Of a DNA stretch of 64,000 nucleotides, positions 45,215-54,700 are shown in pieces. The stretch is from NCBI RefSeq assembly GCF_003762835.1, contig NZ_RJWA01000005.1, positions 372,001 to 436,000 of the forward strand. Direction: 5' to 3'. Numbering within the stretch: the first letter of the stretch is position 1; every line of letters starts with the position of its first letter. Below the pieces are notes generated by a model. It was not told the origin of the DNA. It made no database searches and saw only the letters and a list, made by a program, of their open reading frames with translations. The position numbers were made by a program, and so were the translations under genes. The DNA is from Micromonospora sp. HM5-17. GTDB lineage: Bacteria > Actinomycetota > Actinomycetes > Mycobacteriales > Micromonosporaceae.

Positions 45215-46887
45215 TGCGGGCAGGTTCCCGCGCGGTACGCGCGGCGCAGGTGATCGCTCTCGCGGCGCTTGCCGTGGCACTGACGCAGGCGTCGGCCACC
45301 GCGACCGACCGGTCGGCGCCACCGGCGATGGAACGGGTCCGGCTGGCGCCCGCGCCCGCCGGCGAACTGCTCGTCGTGCAGGCCAACCTGCAGGACGCGG
45401 TACGCCCGGCCGACGTCGCCGACCAGACCGATCTGGACAACTTCGCCCGCCGACTGGTCCGCACGGTGCCGGCGGCGCCGGACGCGCTGCTGCTCACCGA
45501 GGTGACCGGCCCCGGCGCGGAACGGGTCGCCCTGGCACTGAAGATCGCGACCGGCTACCGGTACGCGGCACGGGTCGCCCCGGGCCGCGCGGTCTTCGCC
45601 GACGACGCCTCCGTCCGGGAGTCGGCGATCGTGGTCAACCTGGACACCGTACGCCCGGACGGCGCCGGCGGCTTCCACCAGATCCAGGGCGAGGACCAGG
45701 CGTACCTGCCGATCTCCAAGCCCGGGACGCCGCCCGCGCTCCTCGTCAGTGGGCACGCCGCCGGCGACCCGGCGGTCGCCACCGACGAGCTCGTCGCGTT
45801 CGTCGACGCCCTGCCCGGCGACCGGCTGCCCGTCCTCGGCGCCGACCTGCGCAACGCGCGGTGCGCCCAGGCCGGGCCGCGACAGCCGATCGGCTGTGAG
45901 CCGCAGCGGTTCTGGACGGCGATGGCGGACACCCGGGGGTACGTCGACGTTTTCTTCGAGCACGGCGCGAACCCGGCGGGCTGGCGGTCCAGCTACCTGT
46001 TCACTCGGGCCAGCGTGGCCGCCGCGGCGGTCGACTCCGGATATCCGGCGGAACTGGAGGACGCCGAGGCGTGCAAGGTCGCGTTCGACCGGGGCTCCTC
46101 GCGGCGCGCGCCGCGCGAGTGCCGGCAGCGGTACTACGCCGACCAGCCCTTCGGGTGGGCGAGGCTGGTCCGCCCGGAGCCGGTCTCCGTCGCGCTCGTC
46201 CCCGGCCGGGTGGTCCTGAACGAGTGTGAGCTGGGCGTCCGGAGCCAGGACATGCTGGCCCGGCTGACGAACCGGACGGCCGAGCCCCAGCACCGCACCG
46301 TCACCGCCACCGCGGCGGCGCCGCTCGCGGTCACGGTCACGAGCGAGAGCCTGGAGGTACCGGCCGGGCAGGCCCGCGGGGCTCTCCTGCGGGTCACCGC
46401 GGAGGCCGAGGCACCGCCCGGGGAGTACGAGATCACGGTCACGGTCGGCGACCGGGAGTACCGGGTGCCGGTGACCGTGCCCGAGGACTGCGTCGAGCCA
46501 CCCGCCGTCGCCACCTCGTGGCACGTCGGCAACGAGCCGGAGCGCGCCGTGGACGGCGACTCCTACACCTTCTGGCACTCGGAGTGGACGCCGCCGAACC
46601 CGCTGCCGCAGTCCATCACCGTCTCCCTCGGCGAGCTGCGGCAGATCCAGACGCTGCACTACCAGCCGCGGCAGGACGGCAACCTCAACGGGACGATCCT
46701 GGACTACACCATCGAGGTGAGCGTCGACGGACGTAACTTCACCACGGTGGCGCAGGGTTCGTGGCCGGCCAACGCGCTGACCAAGACCCTGACCTTCCCG
46801 GCCACCCAGGCCCGGTACCTGCGGATCACCGCGACCCGCGCCTCGGGCGGCAGCTACGCGTCCGCGGCCGAGATCACGGTCTCGTGA
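45214..46887 (+). CDS. Secreted endonuclease/phosphatase-like protein with discoidin (F5/8 C) domain
   Basis: A 557-residue protein with a Sec-type signal peptide (MRAGSRAVRAAQVIALAALA, cut near ASATA). Residues about 45-330 resemble an endonuclease/exonuclease/phosphatase fold: LLVVQANLQDAV, DALLLTEVTG (the metal Glu), RESAIVVN and LPVLGADLRNARC; the usual C-terminal catalytic His is not obvious, so the domain may be inactive. A beta-rich region with NPCBM/NEW3-like spacing follows. Residues about 425-557 form an F5/8 type C domain (ATSWHVGNEPERAVDGDSY, NGTILDYTIEVSVDGRNFTT), which binds carbohydrate or lipid surfaces. ATG 45214 is 4 nt after AGGAGG; ATG 45211, overlapping the phoD stop, is the alternative. 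It likely works with PhoD at the cell surface. Confidence 0.75.
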   Translation: MRAGSRAVRAAQVIALAALAVALTQASATATDRSAPPAMERVRLAPAPAGELLVVQANLQDAVRPADVADQTDLDNFARRLVRTVPAAPDALLLTEVTGPGAERVALALKIATGYRYAARVAPGRAVFADDASVRESAIVVNLDTVRPDGAGGFHQIQGEDQAYLPISKPGTPPALLVSGHAAGDPAVATDELVAFVDALPGDRLPVLGADLRNARCAQAGPRQPIGCEPQRFWTAMADTRGYVDVFFEHGANPAGWRSSYLFTRASVAAAAVDSGYPAELEDAEACKVAFDRGSSRRAPRECRQRYYADQPFGWARLVRPEPVSVALVPGRVVLNECELGVRSQDMLARLTNRTAEPQHRTVTATAAAPLAVTVTSESLEVPAGQARGALLRVTAEAEAPPGEYEITVTVGDREYRVPVTVPEDCVEPPAVATSWHVGNEPERAVDGDSYTFWHSEWTPPNPLPQSITVSLGELRQIQTLHYQPRQDGNLNGTILDYTIEVSVDGRNFTTVAQGSWPANALTKTLTFPATQARYLRITATRASGGSYASAAEITVS

Positions 46888-46927
46888 CCGGATTGACCTG
46901 ATCCGCGGTCGATTCGCCGCGCACTGA

Positions 46928-46961
46928 CTCGGGCCGGACCACCCTGGTGGTCCGGCCCGAG
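46928..46961 (+). terminator. Terminator hairpin after the phoD operon
   Basis: Up to 16 pairs join 46928-46943 with 46946-46961 (an effective loop of about 6 nt), followed by CCGTTTCGGG, 40 bp after the stop. Confidence 0.65.
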
Positions 46962-47073
46962 CCGTTTCGGGTCCGGGTGGCCCGGGTCGCCGCCACGGCC
47001 ACCGGGCGATCGCGATCGAGGGCGACGATCGCCGGTTCGCCCGTTCGCTTCCGGGTGCACGGGAGCGGTGCCG

Positions 47074-47514
47074 TCACCGGCCGACGAGCCGACCGACGAC
47101 CAGGGTCACCGCGATGATGCCGCCGAAGACGTACGGCCACCACCCGGGGATCGCCCCGCCTCCGACCATCATCGCGACGGTGGCGACCACCGCCCCCACG
47201 ACCAGCACCGCCGCCACGCCGACGAAGACCACAGCGGTACGCGCGGCCGGCGGCCGGGAACGGGCGGCGGGCATGCCCTCCGCCGGCCGCCGTTGGGTCG
47301 TACGGCGGGCGAGCGGCGTCACCTCGGCGGCGTACGCGGTGCCGTCGGCATCCACCGCGACCGTGTACGACACCCACTCCCCCACCTCCAGGCCCCGCTG
47401 GTCGGGGGACCGGAGGTCGGTGTCGCGCACGATCACATCCGCGCCGCCGTCGGCCGGGGCGATGAGACCGATTCCCCGGTCACGGTCGACGCTCCTGATC
47501 CAGCCTTCCGCCAT
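47074..47514 (-). CDS. Cold-shock-like domain fused to two membrane helices
   Basis: A 146-residue protein. Residues 1-70 resemble a cold-shock/OB domain: GWIRSVDRDRGIGLIAPADG, GADVIVRDTDLRSPDQRGLEVGEWVSYTV. The RNP1 aromatic residues of true cold-shock proteins (KGFGFI) are replaced by Ile/Leu, so nucleic-acid binding is doubtful. A basic linker follows, and two membrane helices lie at about 93-115 (AVVFVGVAAVLVVGAVVATV) and 123-144. Similar fusions (with DUF1294-like membrane parts) are known but not understood. It has its own ATG at 47514 and no obvious partner. Confidence 0.75.
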   Translation of the reverse strand: MAEGWIRSVDRDRGIGLIAPADGGADVIVRDTDLRSPDQRGLEVGEWVSYTVAVDADGTAYAAEVTPLARRTTQRRPAEGMPAARSRPPAARTAVVFVGVAAVLVVGAVVATVAMMVGGGAIPGWWPYVFGGIIAVTLVVGRLVGR

Positions 47515-47590
47515 CCGGTCCTCCTCGGTCGGCGTGGACCCGCGCCCGGTGCGGCACCGTCACGGGTATTCTCGCTCCGCCGGCCGAGGC

Positions 47591-47610
47591 GGGCCGACTC
47601 CGTTCGGCCC
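47591..47610 (-). terminator. Hairpin after the PLP decarboxylase gene
   Basis: GGGCCGA (47591-47597) pairs with TCGGCCC (47604-47610) around a 6-nt loop, 31 bp beyond the decarboxylase stop on the minus strand. Confidence 0.4.
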
Positions 47611-47640
47611 CGGCAGGCCACACGGCGACGAGAACCCGGC

Positions 47641-49188
47641 TCAGGCGGGCGCCGGGGCGAGCCGCGCGACGAGGTCGCGGACCACCTCGACCAGCAGGTC
47701 GATGTCGGCCTCGGTGGTCCGCCAGTTGACGATCGCCGGCCGCAGCGCCACCCGACCGTCGTAGACGGTGGTGCCGGCGACGACCCGCCCGTCGTCGAGC
47801 AGTGCGGCGCCGAGCCGCCGGTTGAGGTCGTCGAGCGCCTCGGCCGGGACGTGCTCCGGGCGGGCCCGGAAGCAGACGATGCAGAGCGGCACCTCGGCGA
47901 GGCGTTCCAGCTCGGGCGCGGCGTCGACCAGGCGGGCGAGCCGCTGCGCGAGGTCGAGCTGCCGCTCCACCATCGCCCGGTATCCGTCCCGGCCGTACGC
48001 GGCCAGGGTCGCCCAGATCGGCATCGCGCGGGCCCGGCGCGACGACTCCGGCCCGTACCTGGAGTAGTCCAGCGGCCCGGACGGCACCGCCGCGTCGCCC
48101 GGCCCGGCCGACGTCGCCGCTGCGCGGGCGCGGGCCGGGTCCGGGCGATCCTGCTCCGGTCCCGACCACAGGGGGCTTCCCGGCCCCGGCAGGTACGTCG
48201 AGCCCGGCATCCCGAACGCCGCCGCCAGCCGGGCCGGCTCCCGGACGAAGGCAAACCCGCTCTCGTACGGCACGTTCAGCCACTTGTGGCCGTCGCAGGC
48301 GATGGAGTCGGCCCGGTCGACTCCCCGGACCAGGTGGGCGGTCCGCGGCGACAGCGCGGCGAAGAGCCCGAACGCGCCGTCCACGTGCAGCCAGGCGCCG
48401 TACCGCTCGGCGAGGTCGGCCAGCGCCTCGATCGGGTCGAAGTCGCCGGCGTTGACCTCCCCGGCGCTGGCGACCAGCACCGCCGGGCCGTCCAGTTCGG
48501 CGAGCCGGCGTTCGATCGCCGCCAGGTCGACCCGCCCGACCCGGTCGGCGGCGTGGACCTCGACGGTGTCCCGGCCGTGGCCGAGCATCTGCAACGCCTT
48601 GCGAATGCTGGCGTGGACGTACCCGCCGGAGAGGACCGGCATCCGGGGCAGTCCGGCCAGTCCGTTCGCGGCCACGTCGACGCCGTGCCGTTCCGCCCAC
48701 CAGTGGGTGGCGACGGCGAGCGAGGTGAAGTTGGCGAACGTGGCGCTGCCGACCAGCGCCCCGCCGTACGTCTCGGGAAGCCCGAACAGCTCGCGCAGCC
48801 AGCGCAGCGTGATCCGCTCGACCTCGGCGGCGAACAGTGACGACGTCCGGAACGCGGCGTTCTGGTCCAGCAGTGAGGTGGTCCAGTCGGCGGCGAGCGC
48901 GGCCGGGGTGGCGCCGCCGATGACGAAGTGGAAGTAACGCGGCCCGGCGGAGTGGGTGGCGGCGGCGGTCCCGACCCGCAGCAGCCGCTCCGCGGCAGCG
49001 GCCGTACCGACTCCCTGTTCGGGCAGCCCGCCGTCCGGGGTCAGCGCCGACAGCTCGGCCAGCAGGTCGGCGCTGCCCGGATCGTACGCCGGGCGTTTGG
49101 CGAGCGAGTCGAGGTACGGCCCGGCCGCCTCGGACACCTGCCGCAGCACCTCTGCGGTCACGTCGACGTCGAAGAGCGGATCACCCAT
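47641..49188 (-). CDS. PLP-dependent group II amino acid decarboxylase
   Basis: A 515-residue fold-type I PLP enzyme. The Schiff-base lysine is in ACDGHKWLNVPYESGFAFV; WLHVDGAFGLFAAL holds the PLP-contacting Asp; ASAGEVNAGDFDP and GPRYFHFVIGGATPAALAAD are other family stretches. It belongs to the pyridoxal-dependent decarboxylase family (aromatic amino acid, glutamate or similar); the substrate cannot be told. ATG 49188 (MGDPLFDVDVTAEVL) has AGGGGGA about 7 nt upstream; the frame continues open to 49296 without conserved sequence. It stands alone. Confidence 0.9.
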   Translation of the reverse strand: MGDPLFDVDVTAEVLRQVSEAAGPYLDSLAKRPAYDPGSADLLAELSALTPDGGLPEQGVGTAAAAERLLRVGTAAATHSAGPRYFHFVIGGATPAALAADWTTSLLDQNAAFRTSSLFAAEVERITLRWLRELFGLPETYGGALVGSATFANFTSLAVATHWWAERHGVDVAANGLAGLPRMPVLSGGYVHASIRKALQMLGHGRDTVEVHAADRVGRVDLAAIERRLAELDGPAVLVASAGEVNAGDFDPIEALADLAERYGAWLHVDGAFGLFAALSPRTAHLVRGVDRADSIACDGHKWLNVPYESGFAFVREPARLAAAFGMPGSTYLPGPGSPLWSGPEQDRPDPARARAAATSAGPGDAAVPSGPLDYSRYGPESSRRARAMPIWATLAAYGRDGYRAMVERQLDLAQRLARLVDAAPELERLAEVPLCIVCFRARPEHVPAEALDDLNRRLGAALLDDGRVVAGTTVYDGRVALRPAIVNWRTTEADIDLLVEVVRDLVARLAPAPA

Positions 49189-49564
49189 GCCGAATCCCCC
49201 TGACGGTCCTTCCACCCGGTGCGGCCCACCCTGCCACCGTCGGCTGCCCGCCTCACGGGCCAATCGCACGATCGCGGCCTGGGAGGGGCCACCCATCCGA
49301 CCGGACGGTCACCGGATCGCCGAGACGCAGGTCGTCCACGACGATCTCCGACCGTCGGTCGCCCCACACGATCTCGGGCACTGATCATCCGCCCGTACGC
49401 CTGGGTCGCCGATTCCCGGTACCCGGGACCACGCACAGGGGCTGGACGACACGGACCGCCGTCAGTTGGGCACCGTCAACCGTGCGAGCAGAAGGTTGGC
49501 AACGGCCATCGGCGGACATGCACTCGACGGGAAGGCCCAGGGCTTACCGGCATGTCGAGCCGAG
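49189..49564. other. Gap between decarboxylase and DUF397 genes
   Basis: 376 bp. It holds one possible short minus-strand gene (49253-49381) and otherwise no clear gene or hairpin. The average GC is lower than in the flanking genes, as expected at the edge of an accessory block. Confidence 0.4.
49253..49381 (-). CDS. Short 42-residue open frame (candidate)
   Basis: GTG-started frame reading VPEIVWGDRRSEIVVDDLRL then GDPVTVRSDGWPLPGRDRA. The composition (alternating charged and hydrophobic, beta-like) looks more like protein than the other frames here. No good Shine-Dalgarno is seen and an in-frame stop precedes the GTG. It may be a small gene or the leftover of a longer one. Confidence 0.3.
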   Translation of the reverse strand: MPEIVWGDRRSEIVVDDLRLGDPVTVRSDGWPLPGRDRAIGP

Positions 49565-49753
49565 TCAGCGGTGGGACTTCACGAACTCCACGAAGCCCTG
49601 CCACGCCTCCGGCTCGAACATCAACACCGCGCCAGACCGGTCCTTGCTGTCCCGAACCAGCACCCGCCCGGGAAGGTTGTCGGCAACCTCAACGCAGGCA
49701 CCCGTGCCGTTGCTGCGGGTGGCTGTCCGCCAGCGCGGCTCACTTGTGTTCAT
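49565..49753 (-). CDS. DUF397 protein
   Basis: A 62-residue protein with the DUF397 pattern: PRWRTATRSNGTGACVEVAD, VLVRDSKDRSGAVLMFEPEAW and FVEFVKSHR. DUF397 genes almost always follow XRE/DUF5753 regulators in actinobacteria; some such pairs act in development or as toxin-antitoxin-like modules. ATG 49753 overlaps the 3' end of the XRE gene by 14 bp, so translation is coupled. A TTG at 49756 is a less likely start. Confidence 0.9.
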   Translation of the reverse strand: MNTSEPRWRTATRSNGTGACVEVADNLPGRVLVRDSKDRSGAVLMFEPEAWQGFVEFVKSHR

Positions 49754-50528
49754 CAAGCATCCTCAAGATTACGTCCCGGGATTGCACCACGGGAAGCGCC
49801 AGGGCGTCGATCTCCTCCCAGGCTAGCTCCAGGTGCCCGAGGTCGCTATGGCTGGTCACGGGGTGGCCGGTCAACTGATCGTCCATGTGGCCGAACCGTC
49901 GACCGTCCGGCATCGTCGCGATGTTGAACGAGCCGGAGAGGCCGACGTGAATCCCTTCCGACTCTGCCAAGACGAGCCGGATCTTGACATGCGGTCGATG
50001 TCCCATGTCAACCAGGTGCCCAAGCTGTCCCTTCACGATGTCCCGCGGCCCGCGTCGCAGCGCCATCTCACCGATGATGGCGGACAGCGCGACAGGGTTT
50101 TCCTCACGAAGAATCGTGTTCGCCTGACGCGCGCAGCGCGCGGCGATCAGCTCGTCGATCCGACCGGCGTTCCGGGGCACCGTCGAGAAGACAGCGCGCA
50201 TGTACGCCTCACATTGCAGCAGCCCGGGTATCAGCATCGGCTCCCAGGTGCGTACCAGGAGCGCCCTGCGCTCATGGTCAACCCATGGTCGTAGCCAAGG
50301 CTGCCGGTCCTCCCGTGCGGCCTTCGCCAGGTCTCGGATCTCATGACCAGTGCCAAAGTACTGATCCAGGCGATCGGCGGTGTCTTCCTGCGGTATCAGC
50401 TTTCCGGATTCAAACTGCTGTACGAGAGATTTCGACACATTGAGCGCCGCCGCGATCTTTTCCTGTGACAGCCGGCGGGCAGCGCGGAGTTGCCGTAGAC
50501 GGTGAGGCAGGTCATGGCGGTCACTCAT
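49740..50528 (-). CDS. XRE-family regulator with DUF5753 domain
   Basis: A 262-residue protein. The N-terminal helix-turn-helix (about 6-60) reads LRQLRAARRLSQEKIAAALN then VSKSLVQQFESGKLIPQ. The DUF5753 domain follows (WEPMLIPGLLQCEAYMRAVF, LSAIIGEMALRRGPRDIVKG, GLSGSFNIATMPDGR). It is the regulator half of an XRE-DUF397 pair; DUF397 protein is thought to modulate it. ATG 50528 is preferred; an in-frame GTG at 50540 is possible. Two small genes diverge from it starting at 50791. Confidence 0.9.
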   Translation of the reverse strand: MSDRHDLPHRLRQLRAARRLSQEKIAAALNVSKSLVQQFESGKLIPQEDTADRLDQYFGTGHEIRDLAKAAREDRQPWLRPWVDHERRALLVRTWEPMLIPGLLQCEAYMRAVFSTVPRNAGRIDELIAARCARQANTILREENPVALSAIIGEMALRRGPRDIVKGQLGHLVDMGHRPHVKIRLVLAESEGIHVGLSGSFNIATMPDGRRFGHMDDQLTGHPVTSHSDLGHLELAWEEIDALALPVVQSRDVILRMLDEHK

Positions 50529-50704
50529 GATTATCACCACTCTGCTGTTTGGGCGTGCTCCACGCTGGCCGATCCATGAATGCCATCTATCTTCCGTCTC
50601 TTGTCCGTGGTGGTCCAGGGTGAATGTCGACGGAGGAGCCATAACGGTCCAACGCGTCGGGTGGCCGCGTGCCCCACACGTTCCCCCGTGGACCGTCCCC
50701 GTCA

Positions 50705-50757
50705 GCGGGGGTCGCCCCTTCCCGAGCGCTCGGGGGGCGAGCGCGGGCGACCCCCGC
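50705..50757 (+). other. Branched hairpin in the leader of the small-gene pair
   Basis: A 13-bp perfect stem (50705-50717 with 50745-50757) encloses the perfect 14-bp palindrome CCCGAGCGCTCGGG (50721-50734). It lies 34-86 bp upstream of ATG 50791. It could be an attenuator or terminator. The other parts of this 262-bp gap show no gene. Confidence 0.5.
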
Positions 50758-50790
50758 CTCCCATTCCCACAGCCCAGAAAGGGGCAACCC

Positions 50791-51117
50791 ATGGCACTCC
50801 GAAGGCGACACATTTCACCGCACGGCCGCACCTGGCGCTGGCTCTGGCTACGCTGCCGATGCCGACGCTGGTGGCACTGCCCCGGCACCACCTCCGTCAT
50901 CGACGCGCCCTACACCCTCACCCCCACCACCCCGATACTGGCCGTCCCCACCTGGCTTCCCACCCCCACCCCGAGCCCACACACCGCGACCACACCGACC
51001 CGCTGCCGCACCAGCGTCAACCGCGGACCCACCTGGAACGCCGCCACCGGCCACCACACCGGCCGAGCCGGCCACCTCACCCCGGCGCAACGGTCCCGCG
51101 TCGGTGCGGTGGGCTGA
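50791..51117 (+). CDS. Small Arg/Trp/Cys-rich then Pro/Thr-rich protein
   Basis: A 108-residue protein. It begins MALRRRHISPHGRTWRWLWL, followed by RCRCRRWWHCPG, a basic Trp/Cys-rich patch that might bind a metal or nucleic acid. The remainder is Pro/Thr-rich and disordered. AAGGGG lies about 7 nt before ATG 50791, and the stop is one base before the next ATG, so the two genes are coupled. I do not recognise a family; such short genes beside XRE-DUF397 loci are common in actinobacteria and have no known role. Confidence 0.55.
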   Translation: MALRRRHISPHGRTWRWLWLRCRCRRWWHCPGTTSVIDAPYTLTPTTPILAVPTWLPTPTPSPHTATTPTRCRTSVNRGPTWNAATGHHTGRAGHLTPAQRSRVGAVG

Positions 51118-51118
51118 C

Positions 51119-51502
51119 ATGGGCACCGTCGTCCTCCACACCATGGCCACACCAGCCGACCCCGAACACACCCCCCGACGGCCCACCTGGACCTGCCGCG
51201 CCTGCCACCTCGACTGGCCCTGCCCCACCGCAAAAGACGCACTACGGCAGGAGTACCAACGAGACCCCCTGGCGCTGTTCGTCTACCTCGGCATGACGCT
51301 GCAGGAGGCAGCCCACGACCTCTACACCCTGAACCCGAACCCGGGGCCGGATCCGGTAGAACTGCACGCCCGGTTCATGGCCTGGGTCCCGGTCACCCGA
51401 CTCATCCGCCGAGCACTCCTGATGCGTGGATTCCTCGGCGAGCAACGCTTCCCGGCGTCGGATTACCTCACCCGGCGGCCGGACACGAACAGCGGCCCGT
51501 AG
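51119..51502 (+). CDS. Small zinc-ribbon-like protein of XRE-DUF397 loci
   Basis: A 127-residue protein. A CxxC...C motif (WTCRACHLDWPCPTA) suggests a small zinc site. It is followed by a helical part, ALRQEYQRDPLALFVYLGMT and LQEAAHDLYTLNP, and FMAWVPVTRLIRRALLMRG. I recall short actinobacterial proteins with W-x-C...W-P-C and a 'LFERF/HARFMAWV'-like end near DUF397 genes; some are labelled 'flavin reductase', which the sequence does not support. It begins one base after the stop of the 108-residue gene. Confidence 0.65.
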   Translation: MGTVVLHTMATPADPEHTPRRPTWTCRACHLDWPCPTAKDALRQEYQRDPLALFVYLGMTLQEAAHDLYTLNPNPGPDPVELHARFMAWVPVTRLIRRALLMRGFLGEQRFPASDYLTRRPDTNSGP

Positions 51503-51752
51503 GCCGGCGACGGCCTTTCCGGCCTTCTGTCGTCGTCATCTCCACCCGTCCCATGGTCGATCATGGAGGTGTCGTCGGAACCGAGGTCGGAAACGGCGAT
51601 AACTTCCTGATCAACGATCGGGAATGGGCGGGAAACGCCCAGGGGCGAGTGAGGACGAGTCGCGAAATCGACTCGCGTTCACGTACCGGCCATTGTCCAC
51701 CGGCACTACGATGTCCGTCGCTGTTCGTGTCGACACACGGAAAGATCAACGG

Positions 51753-54700
51753 ATGCCGGTGCTCGAATCCGCCCTGTCCGGGCTGGCGCGGGCGGTGGCG
51801 ACCCGGGCGGCGAGCCAGTGGCTCGCCGCCCGGCGTGATCGCGCCGACAGCTCGCGCGAGCTCGCCGAACTGTTGACCCTGACCTTCCGGGACCGGCTCG
51901 TCCGCCGCAAGGTCGAGCTTCAGATCGAGAGCGTGGCGGCGGACATCGCGGAACGTATCCAGCGGCTGTTCGAGGCCGACTCCGTCGACATCCCGGAGCA
52001 CGAGTCGGCGGCGGCGCTCGACGTGGTCGCCCGGACCATCGACTCCGCCGCGCTGACCGACGAGGCGCTCTTCGCGGTCGACGCCGACGCCAGCGCGCTG
52101 GCGAAACGGCTCCGGCCGGTGCTCGTCGCCAACAGCCAGGCGGCCGGGTTGGGCGAGGCCGCCGAACGACTGGCGATCCGGGTACTGGAGGACTGCATCG
52201 TCTGCTACGTGCAGATGGTCCGCCACCTACCCCAGTTCACGAACCGGGCCAGCCAGGAAACCCTGGTGCGGCTGTCCCGGATCTCGGTGGACCTGGCCGA
52301 GATCCTCGCCCGGCTGCCGGTGGCAGCGCCCACCGGTACGGCCGTGCCGGACGACGACGCCTTCACCGCGCGGTATCTGCGGTTCGTCTCGACCCACTAT
52401 GACCAGCTCGAACTCTTCGGTGTCGACGTCCGCAACTACACGCCGGAAACAACGCTGGGCATCGCGTACCTGAGTCTGGCGGTCACCGACGGGGATGCCG
52501 CGCGACCCGCTCGGCGCGCGAAGGCTCATGGCGACCCCGTCCGGCGTGGCTCGTTCTTCGCCGGCGGGTCCCTGCCGCGCAACGGCAAGGACGACGGCGA
52601 CGACGACCGGACCGGCCTGCGGGTGGAGACGGCGCTGGGGCGCGGCCAGCGCGTCCTGATTCGGGGTGAGGCCGGTTCGGGCAAGAGTACGCTGCTGCGC
52701 TGGCTGGCGATCACCGCCGCCCGGAACGGCTTCACCGGCGAGCTGCGGAGCTGGAACGGACGCATTCCGTTCCTGGTCAAGTTGCGCAGTTACGCGGACC
52801 GGTCGCTGCCGCCGGTCGGTGCCCTGCTCGGCGACGACATGGCCCAGTTCGCCGCCGAGGCGCCCGACGGCCTGGTCGCACGGATCTTCGCCGCCGGACG
52901 CGCCCTGCTGCTGGTCGACGGCGTGGACGAACTCGTCCAGACGCAGCGGGCCATGGTCCGCCAGTGGCTGCGCCGGATCCTCAACCAGTATCCGGACGCG
53001 ATCGTGGTGGTGACCTCCCGGCCCACCGGGGCGCCGGCCCGGTGGCTGATCGCCGAGGGTTTCGCCACCGTGATGCTCGAGCGGATGAACCCGGCGGACA
53101 TCGTCGAGTTCGTGCGGCGGTGGCACCGGGCCATCGGCGGCGCCCGCCACCTGCCGTGCGAGCCGGCGCACCTGCCCCGGTACGAGCGCCGGCTGCTCGC
53201 CCGGCTCGACGCCAACCACCACCTGCGCGGGCTGGCCACCAACCCCCTGATGTGCGCGATGCTCTGCGCGCTGAACCTCGACCGCGGCGACGACCTGCCG
53301 CACGACCGGATCAGTCTCTACCGCGCCGCCCTGGAGATGCTGCTCGAACGGCGGGACACCGCCCGGAACGTGCCGTCCTACCGTCGGGTCGGGCTGGGCG
53401 CGCAGCACGCGATGTCGCTGTTACAGGACCTCGCCTGGCGGCTGACCCTCGGCAACCAGTCCGAGTTGGACGCGGCGCAGGCCCGGGAGCACGTACGCCG
53501 GAAGCTGACCATGATGCCGAAGGTGACCGCCGCGCCGGACGACGTCTTCGCGCACCTGCTCGACCGCAGCGGCGTGCTCAAGGACGTGGCCGAGGACCGG
53601 ATCTCCTTCGTCCACCGCACCTTCCAGGAATACCTGGCCGCGAAGGAGATCGCCGAGGAGGACTACATCGACGTCCTGGCCGCGCACGCCACCCGGGACA
53701 TGTGGCGGGAGACGATCATCATGACCGCCGGGCTGGCCAACAGCGCGTACCGGCAGCGCCTGATCAACCACCTGCTCGACCGCGCCGAGTCCGCCTCGCC
53801 GCGCAAGGCCCGCTGGCTCCGGCTCCTCGCCGGGGCCTGCGTCGAGACCGTCCCGGCGCTGGCGGTCGACACCCTCGACCGGATCGACGCCAACCTCGCC
53901 GCACTGGTGCCCCCGCGCAGCGCGGCGGAGGCCCGGTCACTGGCGCTGGCCGGGGAACGCGTGCTCCGGCACCTGCCGGAGGACCTGGCCGCCCTCTCCG
54001 AGAGCGCGGCGGAGGCCACGGTGGAGACCGCCGCCTTCGTCGGCGGACCCGCCGCGCTGCGCACGCTCAGCCGGTACGGCCGCGATCCGCGACGGCGGGT
54101 GGTCGAGGCGTTGGTCCGGGCGGCGAGCCACTTCGAGCCCGAGGAGTACGCGCGCCAGGTCCTCGCCGACTCGCCGCTGGACGACGGGTGGATCACCGTG
54201 GACGAGTGGACCGCCCCGATGCTGCCCCACCTGCGCCACCTTCACGGGGTGCAGCTCACGGCGGATGATCCGGCCGGCGTCGTCCGTCACCTCCCGGCGG
54301 TCCGAAAGCTACAGCTCTACGCGCGCGGCTTCAGGCTCTCCGACCGGTCCGTCGACCTCGGCTTCCTACACGAGCAGCCCAGCCTGGAAATCCTGGACAT
54401 CGGTTGGGCGACCAGTCCGTACCATCTCCCGGAGACCCTGACCCAGCTCACCGAGCTCGAACTCTGGCTCGGCGGCGATCCGGCGCTGCTACCCGACCTC
54501 GACTGGGTCACCCGGTATCCACGACTCACCCGGCTTCGCCTCCTCGGCCTCGGACGCGATCCGCGAAGCTACGCACCGCTCACCGCGTTGACCGCGCTGA
54601 CCTTCCTCGGCATCGACGGACACGACGACAGACCGGTCCTCGGCGACACCGGTTTCCTGGCAGGTATACCAGGGCTCCAATACCTGCTGCTCACCGGCTG

